DNA from: Virgisporangium aurantiacum
Lineage (GTDB): Bacteria > Actinomycetota > Actinomycetes > Mycobacteriales > Micromonosporaceae
NCBI RefSeq assembly: GCF_016863635.1
Contig: NZ_BOPG01000022.1
Span: 124,001-188,000, forward strand
Length of the DNA: 64,000 nt
Direction: 5' to 3'
A program made the translations under genes and the position numbers. Below the pieces are notes generated by a model, which had not been told where the DNA came from, ran no database searches, and saw only the letters and a list, made by a program, of their open reading frames with translations. This document shows positions 49,171-57,027 of the stretch, piece after piece (position 1 is the stretch's first letter; the number at the start of each line of letters is the position of its first letter).

Positions 49171-50346
49171 ATGTCGTTCATGTACATCGTGTACGTCATC
49201 GGCTGCCTCAGCCTGCTCGTCGCCGGCGTCATCGAACAGCGCAACCACTACTCGCACCTGCGCCGGATCCCGCAGCGGGTGCTGGTGAACGGGATCCGCG
49301 GCAAGAGCTCGATCACCCGGCTGTGCGCGGGAGCTCTCCGGGGTGGCGGAAAGATCGTCGTCGCGAAGACCACCGGCACGGCGGCCCGCTTCATCTACCC
49401 CGACGCCACCGAGGAGCCGGTGTACCGCAAGTTCGGCATCGCCAACGTGATCGAGCAGGTCGGCATCGTGCGGCGGGCGGCGGCGTTCTCCCCCGACGCG
49501 CTGGTGATCGAGTGCATGGCGGTGATGCCGGCGCTGCAGGAGGTCAACCAGACCAAGCTGATCCAGTCGACGATCGGCGTGCTGTCGAACGTCCGCGAGG
49601 ACCACGTCGCCGAGATGGGCCCGACGCTCGACGACATCGCCCGCTCGTTGTCGAGGTCGATGCCGGTGGGCGGGGTGTGCGTCACCGCCGAGCGGGAACG
49701 GTTGCCGGTGCTGTACCAGGAGGCGGCGAAGCGGAAGTGCGACCTCATCGTGGTCGACCCGAACGACGTCACCGACCAGGAGATGCGCGGGTTCAGCTAC
49801 TTCACGTTCAAGGAGAACGTGGCGATCGCGCTCGAGGTGGCGGCGCGGCTGGGCGTCACCCGTCAGGCGGCACTCAACGGGATGTGGAACGCGCCGCCCG
49901 ATCCCGGCGTACTCACGGTGAAGGAGTATCAGGTTCGCGACACGTCGATCCGGTTCGCCAACGTGTTCGCGGCGAACGATCCGGAGTCGACGTTGCAGAA
50001 CATCCAACAACTCGGCCGGCAGGGCCTGATCGGCCGGCCGCTGTGCCTGCTGATCAACTGCCGGCCCGACCGCGTGGAGCGCAACGGCCAGATGGGTGGA
50101 CTGGTGTCGAAGTTGCGCGCCGACCGGGTGGTTCTCATCGGTGAGCCGACCCGGAGTGCCGCCGCCACGATCTCCGGCGAGTTCCAGAAGCGGGTGGTCG
50201 ACCTCGGCGGCCGGCAGCCGGCACCGGAACTGCTCGATGCGTTACTGAACGCGGTCGGTTCCGGCGCGTCGGTGGTGGCCGTCGGCAACATCCACGGCCA
50301 GGGCGAGGCCCTCCTCGACGAGCTGGACAAGCTGCCGACCCGATGA
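49171..50346 (+). CDS. pgsB: Poly-gamma-glutamate synthase subunit PgsB/CapB
   Basis: 391 residues from ATG 49171. An N-terminal anchor (FMYIVYVIGCLSLLVAGVIEQ) is followed by HLRRIPQRVLVNGIRGKSSITRLCAGALR, the ATP-binding loop of the Mur-ligase-like amide ligase, then KTTGTAARFIYPDATEEPVYRKFGIANVIEQ, VIECMAVMPALQEV and NVREDHVAEMGPTLDDIARSL. PgsB joins glutamate units through gamma-carboxyl bonds. Its last bases overlap pgsC (ATGA). Confidence 0.95.
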   Translation: MSFMYIVYVIGCLSLLVAGVIEQRNHYSHLRRIPQRVLVNGIRGKSSITRLCAGALRGGGKIVVAKTTGTAARFIYPDATEEPVYRKFGIANVIEQVGIVRRAAAFSPDALVIECMAVMPALQEVNQTKLIQSTIGVLSNVREDHVAEMGPTLDDIARSLSRSMPVGGVCVTAERERLPVLYQEAAKRKCDLIVVDPNDVTDQEMRGFSYFTFKENVAIALEVAARLGVTRQAALNGMWNAPPDPGVLTVKEYQVRDTSIRFANVFAANDPESTLQNIQQLGRQGLIGRPLCLLINCRPDRVERNGQMGGLVSKLRADRVVLIGEPTRSAAATISGEFQKRVVDLGGRQPAPELLDALLNAVGSGASVVAVGNIHGQGEALLDELDKLPTR

Positions 50347-50825
50347 TCACCACCGACCTGAACCCGCAGACGGCGGCGCTCAGCCTGGGCGTCGGCCTGG
50401 TCTTCTCGCTGCTGTGCTACCTGACCACCAACCTCTCCCCCGGCGGCATGATCACGCCGGGCTGGCTGGCGATCGCCATGGTGCAGGACTACCTGCAGGT
50501 GGTCGTGATCTTCGCGATGACCATCGTGACGTTCCTGGCCATGAGCGTCCTGCTGAAGATCACCATCCTGTACGGGAAGAGACTCTTCGCCGCGATCGTG
50601 CTCCTCGGCGTCCTCTTGCAGTTGACCTTGTTTTTGATCATCCAGGGTGAGCTTCCGTTGCTGTTCGTGCACCAGACGCTGGGCTTCATCGCGCCCGGCC
50701 TGATCGTGTACCAGCTCATCCGGCAGCCGCCGGCCGCCACGATGCTGGCCACCGGCATCGTGTCCGCGGCGACGTACGGCGTGATGATCAGCGGCATCCT
50801 GGCCGGCGTCGTGCCGGCCCTCTAA
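50343..50825 (+). CDS. pgsC: Poly-gamma-glutamate biosynthesis membrane subunit PgsC/CapC
   Basis: 160 residues. Four to five membrane helices. LGVGLVFSLLCYLTTNLSPGGMITPGWLAIAMVQDYLQVVVIF and LGFIAPGLIVYQLIRQPPAATMLATGIVSAATYGVMISGIL are characteristic of PgsC/CapC, which anchors PgsB and aids export. Coupled to pgsB by a 4-base overlap. Confidence 0.93.
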   Translation: MITTDLNPQTAALSLGVGLVFSLLCYLTTNLSPGGMITPGWLAIAMVQDYLQVVVIFAMTIVTFLAMSVLLKITILYGKRLFAAIVLLGVLLQLTLFLIIQGELPLLFVHQTLGFIAPGLIVYQLIRQPPAATMLATGIVSAATYGVMISGILAGVVPAL

Positions 50826-50841
50826 TCGGCTTAGGAGTGGA

Positions 50842-51918
50842 ATGAGCGGGCGGAACGACCGGTCGGTGCTGGTGAGCGTGCTGCTGGCCGCCATCCTCGT
50901 GGTCGCCGCGCTGGCCTGGCTGGGGTTCCAGCGGGTCGGTGGAACGCCGGACACGGCGGCGGAGACGTCCGACGAGGTGGCGGTCGAGGGCGCGCCGCTG
51001 GAGGTGGCCGGTTCGGCGTCGGTTCCACCGGCCGACCCGACCAACCTCACCTACCAGCGGGTGGCCGATCCGAACCGCACGATCGCCAAGGATGCCGCCG
51101 GCCGCACCGTCGCGGTGTTCACCGACGGCGCCCGCAGCGTGCGACTGTCCGGCCCCGTGCGCCGGTTCGCCGAGCCCAAGTTCACGACCGCCACCGTCAC
51201 CACCGACGCCTGGATCCGGCTGGCCCCGCAGGAGTGGAAGGCCGGCGAGGAAAAGGCGGCCTGGTACAAGCCGTGGATCACCGCGGCCCTCGCCGACAAG
51301 GCCCCCGACGCGCTGGCCGTCGCCATGCAGTACGTGCAGGGCGCCCCGGAGCAGAAGGACGCCAAGGGCGTGCGGTTCGCCGGCGACGCCGACTTCGGCC
51401 CGTTCTCCGAGACCGACCCCGACGGCCGGGCCGAGAACTCCGACTTCTTCGACTACCTCGGCATCCAGTACCAGTTCAGCGACGGCGGCCGGTCGCAGCC
51501 GCAGGCCGACCGCAACGGCGACCTGGACTGCTCCGGCTTCGTACGGATCGTCTACGGCTACCGGCTGGGCTACCCGGTGCGCAGCCAGAACACCGCCGGC
51601 GCCGGCCTGCCCCGCCGCGCGTTCGCGATGTCGCAGTTCGGCCCGGGCGTGGCGATCGCCGCCGACAAGGGCACCCAGGTGCGCGACTTCAACCGCATGC
51701 AGAACGGCGACCTGGTCTTCTTCAACCTCGACCCGTCCGACGGCACGCAGGCCGACCACTCGGGCATCTACCTCGGCGTCGACGACGCCGGCCACCACCG
51801 CTTCCTGTCCAGCCGCAGCAAGGCCAACGGCCCGACCTTCGGCGACTTCGGCGGCCCGGCCATCCTCGACGGCGGCGGCCACTTCGCGACGAAGTTCCGC
51901 ACGGTCAGGCGCTTGTAG
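50842..51918 (+). CDS. Membrane-anchored NlpC/P60 hydrolase in PGA locus
   Basis: 358 residues from ATG 50842 (GGAGTGG upstream), 16 bases after pgsC. One N-terminal helix (VLVSVLLAAILVVAALAWLGF), a spacer domain of about 200 residues, then the NlpC/P60 fold with Cys230 in GDLDCSGFVRIVYGY and His306 in QADHSGIYLG. The family cuts gamma-D-glutamyl bonds in peptidoglycan. In this position it could cleave, release or attach poly-gamma-glutamate, filling the role of the PgdS/CapD-type enzymes. That role is inferred. Confidence 0.88.
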   Translation: MSGRNDRSVLVSVLLAAILVVAALAWLGFQRVGGTPDTAAETSDEVAVEGAPLEVAGSASVPPADPTNLTYQRVADPNRTIAKDAAGRTVAVFTDGARSVRLSGPVRRFAEPKFTTATVTTDAWIRLAPQEWKAGEEKAAWYKPWITAALADKAPDALAVAMQYVQGAPEQKDAKGVRFAGDADFGPFSETDPDGRAENSDFFDYLGIQYQFSDGGRSQPQADRNGDLDCSGFVRIVYGYRLGYPVRSQNTAGAGLPRRAFAMSQFGPGVAIAADKGTQVRDFNRMQNGDLVFFNLDPSDGTQADHSGIYLGVDDAGHHRFLSSRSKANGPTFGDFGGPAILDGGGHFATKFRTVRRL

Positions 51919-51936
51919 CGACCGGGTCCTATCTTT

Positions 51937-51960
51937 GAACCCCATCGGGGACGGGGGTTC
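51937..51960 (+). terminator. Hairpin after PGA operon
   Basis: GAACCCC (51937-51943) and GGGGTTC (51954-51960) form a 7-bp stem with an inner CCC/GGG extension, 18 bases after the hydrolase stop and ending 3 bases before the next GTG. It may terminate the operon or regulate the next gene. Confidence 0.5.
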
Positions 51961-51963
51961 GGC

Positions 51964-53013
51964 GTGGAGGTGCGACTCGGTCCGTTCCCGTTGTGCGACA
52001 CCTGCCGGGAACGCAACGGCGGGCTGGTGGCGACCCTGCACCGGCAGGTGCACGTCAAGGTCGGCGAGCGGGAGTCGTGCGTCGACGAGGACCTCGCCGG
52101 TCTCCTCGCGCGGGTGTGGACCGTCGGCGACACGGTGAGCGCGTGCCAGGACAGCGACGGACACGGCCGTGCCTACATCGTGCCGGAGCCGGAGTCGCGG
52201 GAACGCATCGCCGCGCTGCTGCGCTCGCTCGGCCTCGACGTGGACGACGAGGACGGGTGGCTGTACTTCCGGCTTCCCCGAGGTGCGCCGCCCGAACCGC
52301 CGGCACGGTCCCGGATCGACACCGCCGGGTCGCTGCCTGAGGTGCTGGCGCGGCTGTCGGCGGAGGTCGGGGCGCTGCGGCCCCGGCTCGCCGGTGCGAC
52401 GACGGGCCTCGACCACGCGCGCATCCAGGAGGCGCGGGCCCGGCTGGACGTCGGCGCCGACGCGCTGGAAATGGCGCTGCGCCGGTCGGTCAGCCGGCTG
52501 CACCGGCCCGACGGGACACGTCCGCCGGCCGCACGCCTGCTCCGGGCCGGCGAGCTGGTGGCGGTGATGTTCCCGGTCGTGGCCGCCGCGGCGTGGATCT
52601 TCGACGCGTCGGTGGCCTGGATGGCCGTCGCCGCCGTACCGGGCTCGTTACTCGGTGGATGGCTGAACGGCCGGGCAGCGGATGGGCTCGACCGTCGGTT
52701 CACCCGCGCCCGGCTGGCCGCGGCCCGCTCGACCGGCACCGACACGGCGCCGGAACCCGACGACGATGCGGTGCTTCAGCCCGTCGGCGTCCGGCTCAGC
52801 CGGCTCGGAGCCGACCTCACCGGGCTGCGCTCGACCGCCGGCACCCTGCTGGTACGGCTGCTCGACGAGCGCGGCCCGGCCGCGGTGACCGGTGCCGACG
52901 TCATGGCCGCCGCCGACCGCGACAGCGTGTTCAACCTGGTCCTCTTCGCGGAGGAGGCGCTGGCCGTGTCCGCGTACAGCCTCGACGTCTGGCAGGAGGC
53001 GTCGCCCGGATGA
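51964..53013 (+). CDS. Hypothetical protein with paired membrane helices
   Basis: 349 residues from GTG 51964. It begins VEVRLGPFPLCDTCRERNGGLVATLHRQV, with a CxxC that may bind metal. A helical middle precedes two adjacent membrane segments (ELVAVMFPVVAAAAWIFDASVAWMAVAAVPGSLLGGWL) and a helical C-terminal domain ending FNLVLFAEEALAVSAYSLDVWQEASP. No family recognised. Overlaps the next gene (ATGA), so the two form a pair. Confidence 0.75.
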   Translation: MEVRLGPFPLCDTCRERNGGLVATLHRQVHVKVGERESCVDEDLAGLLARVWTVGDTVSACQDSDGHGRAYIVPEPESRERIAALLRSLGLDVDDEDGWLYFRLPRGAPPEPPARSRIDTAGSLPEVLARLSAEVGALRPRLAGATTGLDHARIQEARARLDVGADALEMALRRSVSRLHRPDGTRPPAARLLRAGELVAVMFPVVAAAAWIFDASVAWMAVAAVPGSLLGGWLNGRAADGLDRRFTRARLAAARSTGTDTAPEPDDDAVLQPVGVRLSRLGADLTGLRSTAGTLLVRLLDERGPAAVTGADVMAAADRDSVFNLVLFAEEALAVSAYSLDVWQEASPG

Positions 53014-53513
53014 GCCAGCGGATATTGCGGGAACTCCGGGAAGTCTCGGCCCTGCTGGCCGAGCGCTCGGCCGGGATCCGGTACGGCTGGTGGACCGGCC
53101 GCACCGACGACCCGGACTTCGTGGCCGCCGCCCGGCGGGTCAAGGACGATCTGGCCACGGCCGCCCACGCGCTGGGCCCGGAGATGCCCCGGCCGGTGTG
53201 GGTCAACCTGGGTGTCTTCGCGGTGGCGCACGCCCTGTTCATCGGTGTTCTCGTCGCCGTCACCGACCCGGGTCGGCCGTTGGTGATCCTGGCCGCGGTG
53301 GGCGCGTTCGTCGGCGTCTACGACCTGGCCTCCTGGTGGTCGATGCGGCGTGCGGCCGCCCGCCCGGTGCCGGCCGCCCACGACGTCGACGTCTCCGAAC
53401 TCCGCGCACGGCTCACCGGCGTCCTCGACCGGCTCGACCGCGACAACGACAAGGCGGCCCGGACCGCGGCCGTGGAGATCGAGCGGGCGCTGATGTGGAT
53501 CGAGGACGAGTAG
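53010..53513 (+). CDS. Small two-helix membrane protein, coupled to preceding gene
   Basis: 167 residues from ATG 53010, overlapping the upstream stop. An N-terminal helical part (MSQRILRELREVSALLAERSAGIRYGWWTGRTDDPDFVAAARRVKDDL) precedes two membrane helices (VWVNLGVFAVAHALFIGVLVAV, LVILAAVGAFVGVYDLASWWSM) and a C-terminal coil (VDVSELRARLTGVLDRLDRDNDKAARTAAVEIERALMWI). Its arrangement mirrors the partner, suggesting a complex. Unknown function. Confidence 0.75.
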   Translation: MSQRILRELREVSALLAERSAGIRYGWWTGRTDDPDFVAAARRVKDDLATAAHALGPEMPRPVWVNLGVFAVAHALFIGVLVAVTDPGRPLVILAAVGAFVGVYDLASWWSMRRAAARPVPAAHDVDVSELRARLTGVLDRLDRDNDKAARTAAVEIERALMWIEDE

Positions 53514-54374
53514 TCAGACCGCCGTGGCGAGGGCCTCGACCAGCGCGGCCCGCCGCGGCTCGTCGGTGCGGACGCGGTTGCTCAGTTCCACGTGCGCGAA
53601 CGGCGCGTTCGCCAGCGCCGCGGCCTTGGCCTGGACGTTGGTGGTGCCTTCGAGGCGGCCGCACTTCTGGGCCCAGGCCCGGCACTCGTCGAAGCCGGCC
53701 TCGGCGAGGCCGTCGGCGATGCGGACAGCCAGCGGATTGGGTTTGTCGGCACCGGTGGAGACGGCGATGTCGTGGTCGGGCAGGTTCAGGTCGGCGAAGC
53801 CGTGCAGTTGAAGCTGCGGGACGCCGCGGCGCGCCAGGTCGAGCGACAGGGCCTGGTAGAGCGAGTTCTCGTTGTGCGCCACGTCGGCCAGTTCACCGGC
53901 GGCGCGGCGGTTGGCGCCGGCGATCAGCAGGACGCTGCCGGGCACGGCGCGGAACAGGTCGAGGCCGATCCACTCGGTGCCGATGTCGGTGCGGGGATGC
54001 GGGACCTCGACCGCCAACCGGACCGGTGCCGACAGGTCGACCAGCACGGCGCCCCAGGCCCGCTCGTCGGGCGGTGAGGTGTGCAGCGCGTAACGCCGGC
54101 CGGTGACCTCGTCGACGCCCTCGACGCTGCTGAACCCCAACTCGGCGAACCGGCTGCCGACCGCGGCCGCCCGCTCGGCCTCGGTGGGATCGCGGTAGGG
54201 CTGTTCGGCGTACTGGGTGGCCAGGAACGCGGTGACGCGTCCCTGCAGCGTCGGCGGCTGGTCGGCGGCCGAGGGCAGCACGCGACGGTCGGGGCTGCGC
54301 ACCGCGACGACCACGGTGACGAGCCCGATCGCGAGAACCAGGGCGGCGAGAGGGAGAAGACGCCGGAGCCGCAT
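53514..54374 (-). CDS. Exported hydrolase-like protein, possibly polyglutamate-hydrolase related
   Basis: 286 residues from ATG 54374. An N-terminal signal or anchor (LLPLAALVLAIGLVTVVVAV) precedes VRLAVEVPHPRTDIGTEWIGLDLFRAVPGSVLLIAGANRRA, ADVAHNENSLYQALSLDLARRGVPQLQLHGFADLNLPDHDIAVSTG and LAVRIADGLAEAGFDEC. The spaced PHPRTDxxTE, DVAHN and QLHGF motifs could be metal ligands of a carboxypeptidase-like fold, as in phage polyglutamate hydrolases. That reading is tentative. It converges on the 53010 gene with no gap. Confidence 0.55.
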   Translation of the reverse strand: MRLRRLLPLAALVLAIGLVTVVVAVRSPDRRVLPSAADQPPTLQGRVTAFLATQYAEQPYRDPTEAERAAAVGSRFAELGFSSVEGVDEVTGRRYALHTSPPDERAWGAVLVDLSAPVRLAVEVPHPRTDIGTEWIGLDLFRAVPGSVLLIAGANRRAAGELADVAHNENSLYQALSLDLARRGVPQLQLHGFADLNLPDHDIAVSTGADKPNPLAVRIADGLAEAGFDECRAWAQKCGRLEGTTNVQAKAAALANAPFAHVELSNRVRTDEPRRAALVEALATAV

Positions 54375-54387
54375 AAGAGTACATACG

Positions 54388-55563
54388 TTACCGGGACAGC
54401 GTTCGCCTCCGGTCGGTGAGGAATGCCCGTTCGGCGTCGTTTCCGGCCAGCGCGATCGCCGCGTCGTACGCCGCCACCGCGTCGAAATCCCGGCCAAGGC
54501 GGCGCAGGAGATCGGCGCGCACGGCGTGGAACACGTGGTAGTTGGCCAGGTCGAGGCCGTCGAGCAGGTCGAGGGCGGCCGCCGGTCCGTCGGTCTCGGC
54601 GACGGCGACCGCCCGGTTCAGCGCAACCACCGGCGACGGCGCAACCCGCAACAGGAGATCGTAAAGTGCAAGGACGCGCGCCCAGTCGGTGCCGCCGGGA
54701 GAGCTGTGTACGGCGTTGATGGCCGCCTGCACCTGATATCTCCCGGGCGACGCGCGTAACAACGAACGCCCTTCGGCGATCAGGTCGCGGTCCCACAACG
54801 ATCGGTCCTGCTCGTCGAGCGGCACCAACGTGCCGTCCGGCAGGACCCGCGCCGGCCGGCGCGCCTCCACCAGCAGCATCAGCGCGAGCAGCCCGAGCAC
54901 CTCGGCCTCGTCGGGCATGAGCCCGGCGAGCAGCCGCCCGAGCCGGATCGCCTCCGCGCACAGCCCGGTCCGGATCAGGCCGCCCGACGACGCCGCGTAC
55001 CCCTCGTTGAAGATCAGGTAGACCACGGCGAGCACCCCGCCGAGCCGGGCCGGCAGGTCGGCGTCCCCCGGCAGCCGGTACGGGATGCGCGCGTCCCGGA
55101 TCTTGTTCTTCGCCCGGACGATGCGCTGCGCCATGGTCGGCTCGGCCACCAGGAACGCGCGCGCGATCTCCGCCGTGGTGAGGCCGCCGAGCAGGCGCAG
55201 CGTCAACGCGACCCGGGCCGCCGGCGCGAGCGCGGGGTGGCAGCAGGTGAAGATGAGGCGCAACCGGTCGTCGTCCACCGCTCCTTCTTCGCTGTGCGCG
55301 GAGGCCGCGACCTGCGCGGCCTCCGCGTGCTTGTCCCGGCCACGCGTCTCCCGGCGCAACCGGTCGATCGCGCGGTTCCGTGCCGTCGTGATGATCCAAC
55401 CCGCCGGGCTCGGGGGCGTTCCATGGGACGGCCACAGCGCGGCCGCCGCGGCGAACGCCTCCTGCACGGCGTCCTCGGCAATGTCAAGATCACCGGTGAC
55501 GCGCGTGAGCACGGCGACCGCGCGCCCGTACTCGGCGCGGTAGACCTCTTCGACGCCCGCCAT
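54388..55563 (-). CDS. ECF42-type sigma factor (SigJ/YlaC-like with TPR-like tail)
   Basis: 391 residues from ATG 55563. Sigma region 2: VYRAEYGRAVAVLTRVTGDLDIAEDAVQEAFAAAAALWP with WIITTARNRAIDRLRRE. Region 4: PAARVALTLRLLGGLTTAEIARAFLVAEPTMAQRIVRAKNKI. The long C-terminal helical extension (RLGGVLAVVYLIFNEGYAASSGGLIR ... ANYHVFHAVRADLLRRLGRDFDAVAAYDAAIALA) defines the ECF42 group. Such sigma factors are encoded beside YCII proteins, as here; their one-base overlap (TGATG) couples translation. Confidence 0.95.
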   Translation of the reverse strand: MAGVEEVYRAEYGRAVAVLTRVTGDLDIAEDAVQEAFAAAAALWPSHGTPPSPAGWIITTARNRAIDRLRRETRGRDKHAEAAQVAASAHSEEGAVDDDRLRLIFTCCHPALAPAARVALTLRLLGGLTTAEIARAFLVAEPTMAQRIVRAKNKIRDARIPYRLPGDADLPARLGGVLAVVYLIFNEGYAASSGGLIRTGLCAEAIRLGRLLAGLMPDEAEVLGLLALMLLVEARRPARVLPDGTLVPLDEQDRSLWDRDLIAEGRSLLRASPGRYQVQAAINAVHSSPGGTDWARVLALYDLLLRVAPSPVVALNRAVAVAETDGPAAALDLLDGLDLANYHVFHAVRADLLRRLGRDFDAVAAYDAAIALAGNDAERAFLTDRRRTLSR

Positions 55564-55907
55564 CAGGAAACGAACGGCCGGATCTCGATCGGCACCGTGG
55601 TGGCCCGCGACAGCTTCTCGGCCCAGCCCAGCGCCGCGTCGAGGTCCGGCACGTCGATGATGCTGAGGCCGCCCAGATACTCCTTGCCCTCCGCGAACGG
55701 GCCGTCGGTGATCAGCGGGTCGGTGTCGCGGGCCTCGACCACCGTGGCCGAGCTGGTCGGCGCGAGCCCGCCGCCGAACACCCAGGCGCCGGCCTGCTCC
55801 ATCTCCTCGTGCACCGCCGTCACGGCCGCACCGATCTTCGCCAGCTGCTCGGGCTCCGGCTTCGTGCGGCCCTCCGGGTAGACGACGCTGAGCATGTAGT
55901 TCGCCAT
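55563..55907 (-). CDS. YCII/DGPF-domain protein, ECF42 partner
   Basis: 114 residues from ATG 55907. MANYMLSVVYPEGRTKPEPEQLAKIGAAVTAVHEEMEQAGAWVFGGGLAP ... TDGPFAEGKEYLGGLSIIDVPDLDAALGWAEKL contains the DGPF motif of the YCII-related family. These small ferredoxin-fold proteins regularly precede ECF42 sigma factors and are thought to be under their control or to modulate them; mechanism unknown. Confidence 0.92.
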   Translation of the reverse strand: MANYMLSVVYPEGRTKPEPEQLAKIGAAVTAVHEEMEQAGAWVFGGGLAPTSSATVVEARDTDPLITDGPFAEGKEYLGGLSIIDVPDLDAALGWAEKLSRATTVPIEIRPFVS

Positions 55908-56012
55908 CGGTTCTCTCCTTCGCTCCGGCCTGTTGCCCCCTGTACGAACGGCCCACCCCGTATTCGACACCGAGCGCGCGGATCGATGGAGTGGTACGGT
56001 CCCCTCGTGGCG

Positions 56013-57020
56013 ATGAAAGCGCTTACATCGGTCACCATCTACGCCGTCGCCGAGCGGGCCGGGGTGTCGATCGCCACCGTGTCGCGGGCGCTGCGCGACC
56101 CCGGTCTCGTGGCCGCGGCCACGCGGGCGCGGGTCGAGGAGGCCGTCGCCGCGCTGAACTTCACGCCCAGCCGGCTCGGCCGGTCGCTCGCCGAGGGCCG
56201 GCACGCGGCGAACGGCATCGTGTTCCCCGACCTGGTCGGGCCGTACTACGCCGAGGTGCTGCTCGGCTACGAGGAGGCGGCCGCCGAGCTGGGCCGCAGC
56301 GTGCTGATCCTCGGCACCCGCGGCCGGGCCGACCCGACCGCCCAGGTGCTCGACCTCGCCGGCCGGGTCGACGGGCTGGTCGTCATGGGCCAGACCGTCG
56401 CCGACGAGGTGGTCGCGTCGATCGTCGCCGGTGGCCTGCCGGTGGTGCTGCTCGCGCGTCCACCGGCTCTCGACTGCGACACCGACACCGTGACGGCCGA
56501 GAACGAGGTCTCCGCGGCCGGCCTGGCCCGACACCTGCTCGACCACGGGTACCGCCGGTTCGCGTTCCTCGGCGATCCGGCCGGGTCGCCCGACGTCGCC
56601 GGCCGGTACACCGGCGTGGCGGCGGCACTGTCCGACGCGGGGGTGCGGCCGCCGGCCCCGGTGCGGTGCGGTTTCGACGTGACGGCCGGGTACGACGCCG
56701 CGGTCGCCCTGCTCAAGCGCCGCACCCGCCCGCACGCGGTGATCTGCGCCAACGACGAGGTCGCGCTCGGCGTCCAGGAAGCGTGTGCCGACCGCGGCCT
56801 GGACGTTCCCGCCGACCTCGCGCTGGCGGGGTGGGACGACATCATGACGGCCCGGTTCGTCGGGCTGACCACCGTACGCCAACCGATGCGCAAACTCGGC
56901 GCGACAGCGGCGCGCTGGCTCCACGAACGCATCCTGTCCCCGTCCTCTCCCCCGCACAGAAAGGTCCTCCCGACGCAGCTCGTCGTACGCCGTAGCTGCG
57001 GAACCCACGCTCAGGATTGA
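56013..57020 (+). CDS. LacI-family transcriptional regulator
   Basis: 335 residues from ATG 56013 (GTG 56007 also possible). The N-terminal helix-turn-helix is TIYAVAERAGVSIATVSRALRDPGLVAAATRARVEEAVAALNFTPSRLGRSL. The periplasmic-binding-like core includes GIVFPDLVGPYYAEVLLGYEEAAAELG, RFAFLGDPAGSPDVAGRYTGVAAAL and PHAVICANDEVALGVQEACADRGLDVPADLALAGWDDIMTARF. It probably represses sugar-utilisation genes; the secreted GH-like gene 7 bases downstream is the likely target. The AAGCGCTT at 56017-56024, over its own start, could be an autoregulatory site. Confidence 0.93.
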   Translation: MKALTSVTIYAVAERAGVSIATVSRALRDPGLVAAATRARVEEAVAALNFTPSRLGRSLAEGRHAANGIVFPDLVGPYYAEVLLGYEEAAAELGRSVLILGTRGRADPTAQVLDLAGRVDGLVVMGQTVADEVVASIVAGGLPVVLLARPPALDCDTDTVTAENEVSAAGLARHLLDHGYRRFAFLGDPAGSPDVAGRYTGVAAALSDAGVRPPAPVRCGFDVTAGYDAAVALLKRRTRPHAVICANDEVALGVQEACADRGLDVPADLALAGWDDIMTARFVGLTTVRQPMRKLGATAARWLHERILSPSSPPHRKVLPTQLVVRRSCGTHAQD

Positions 57021-57027
57021 GGTGACG

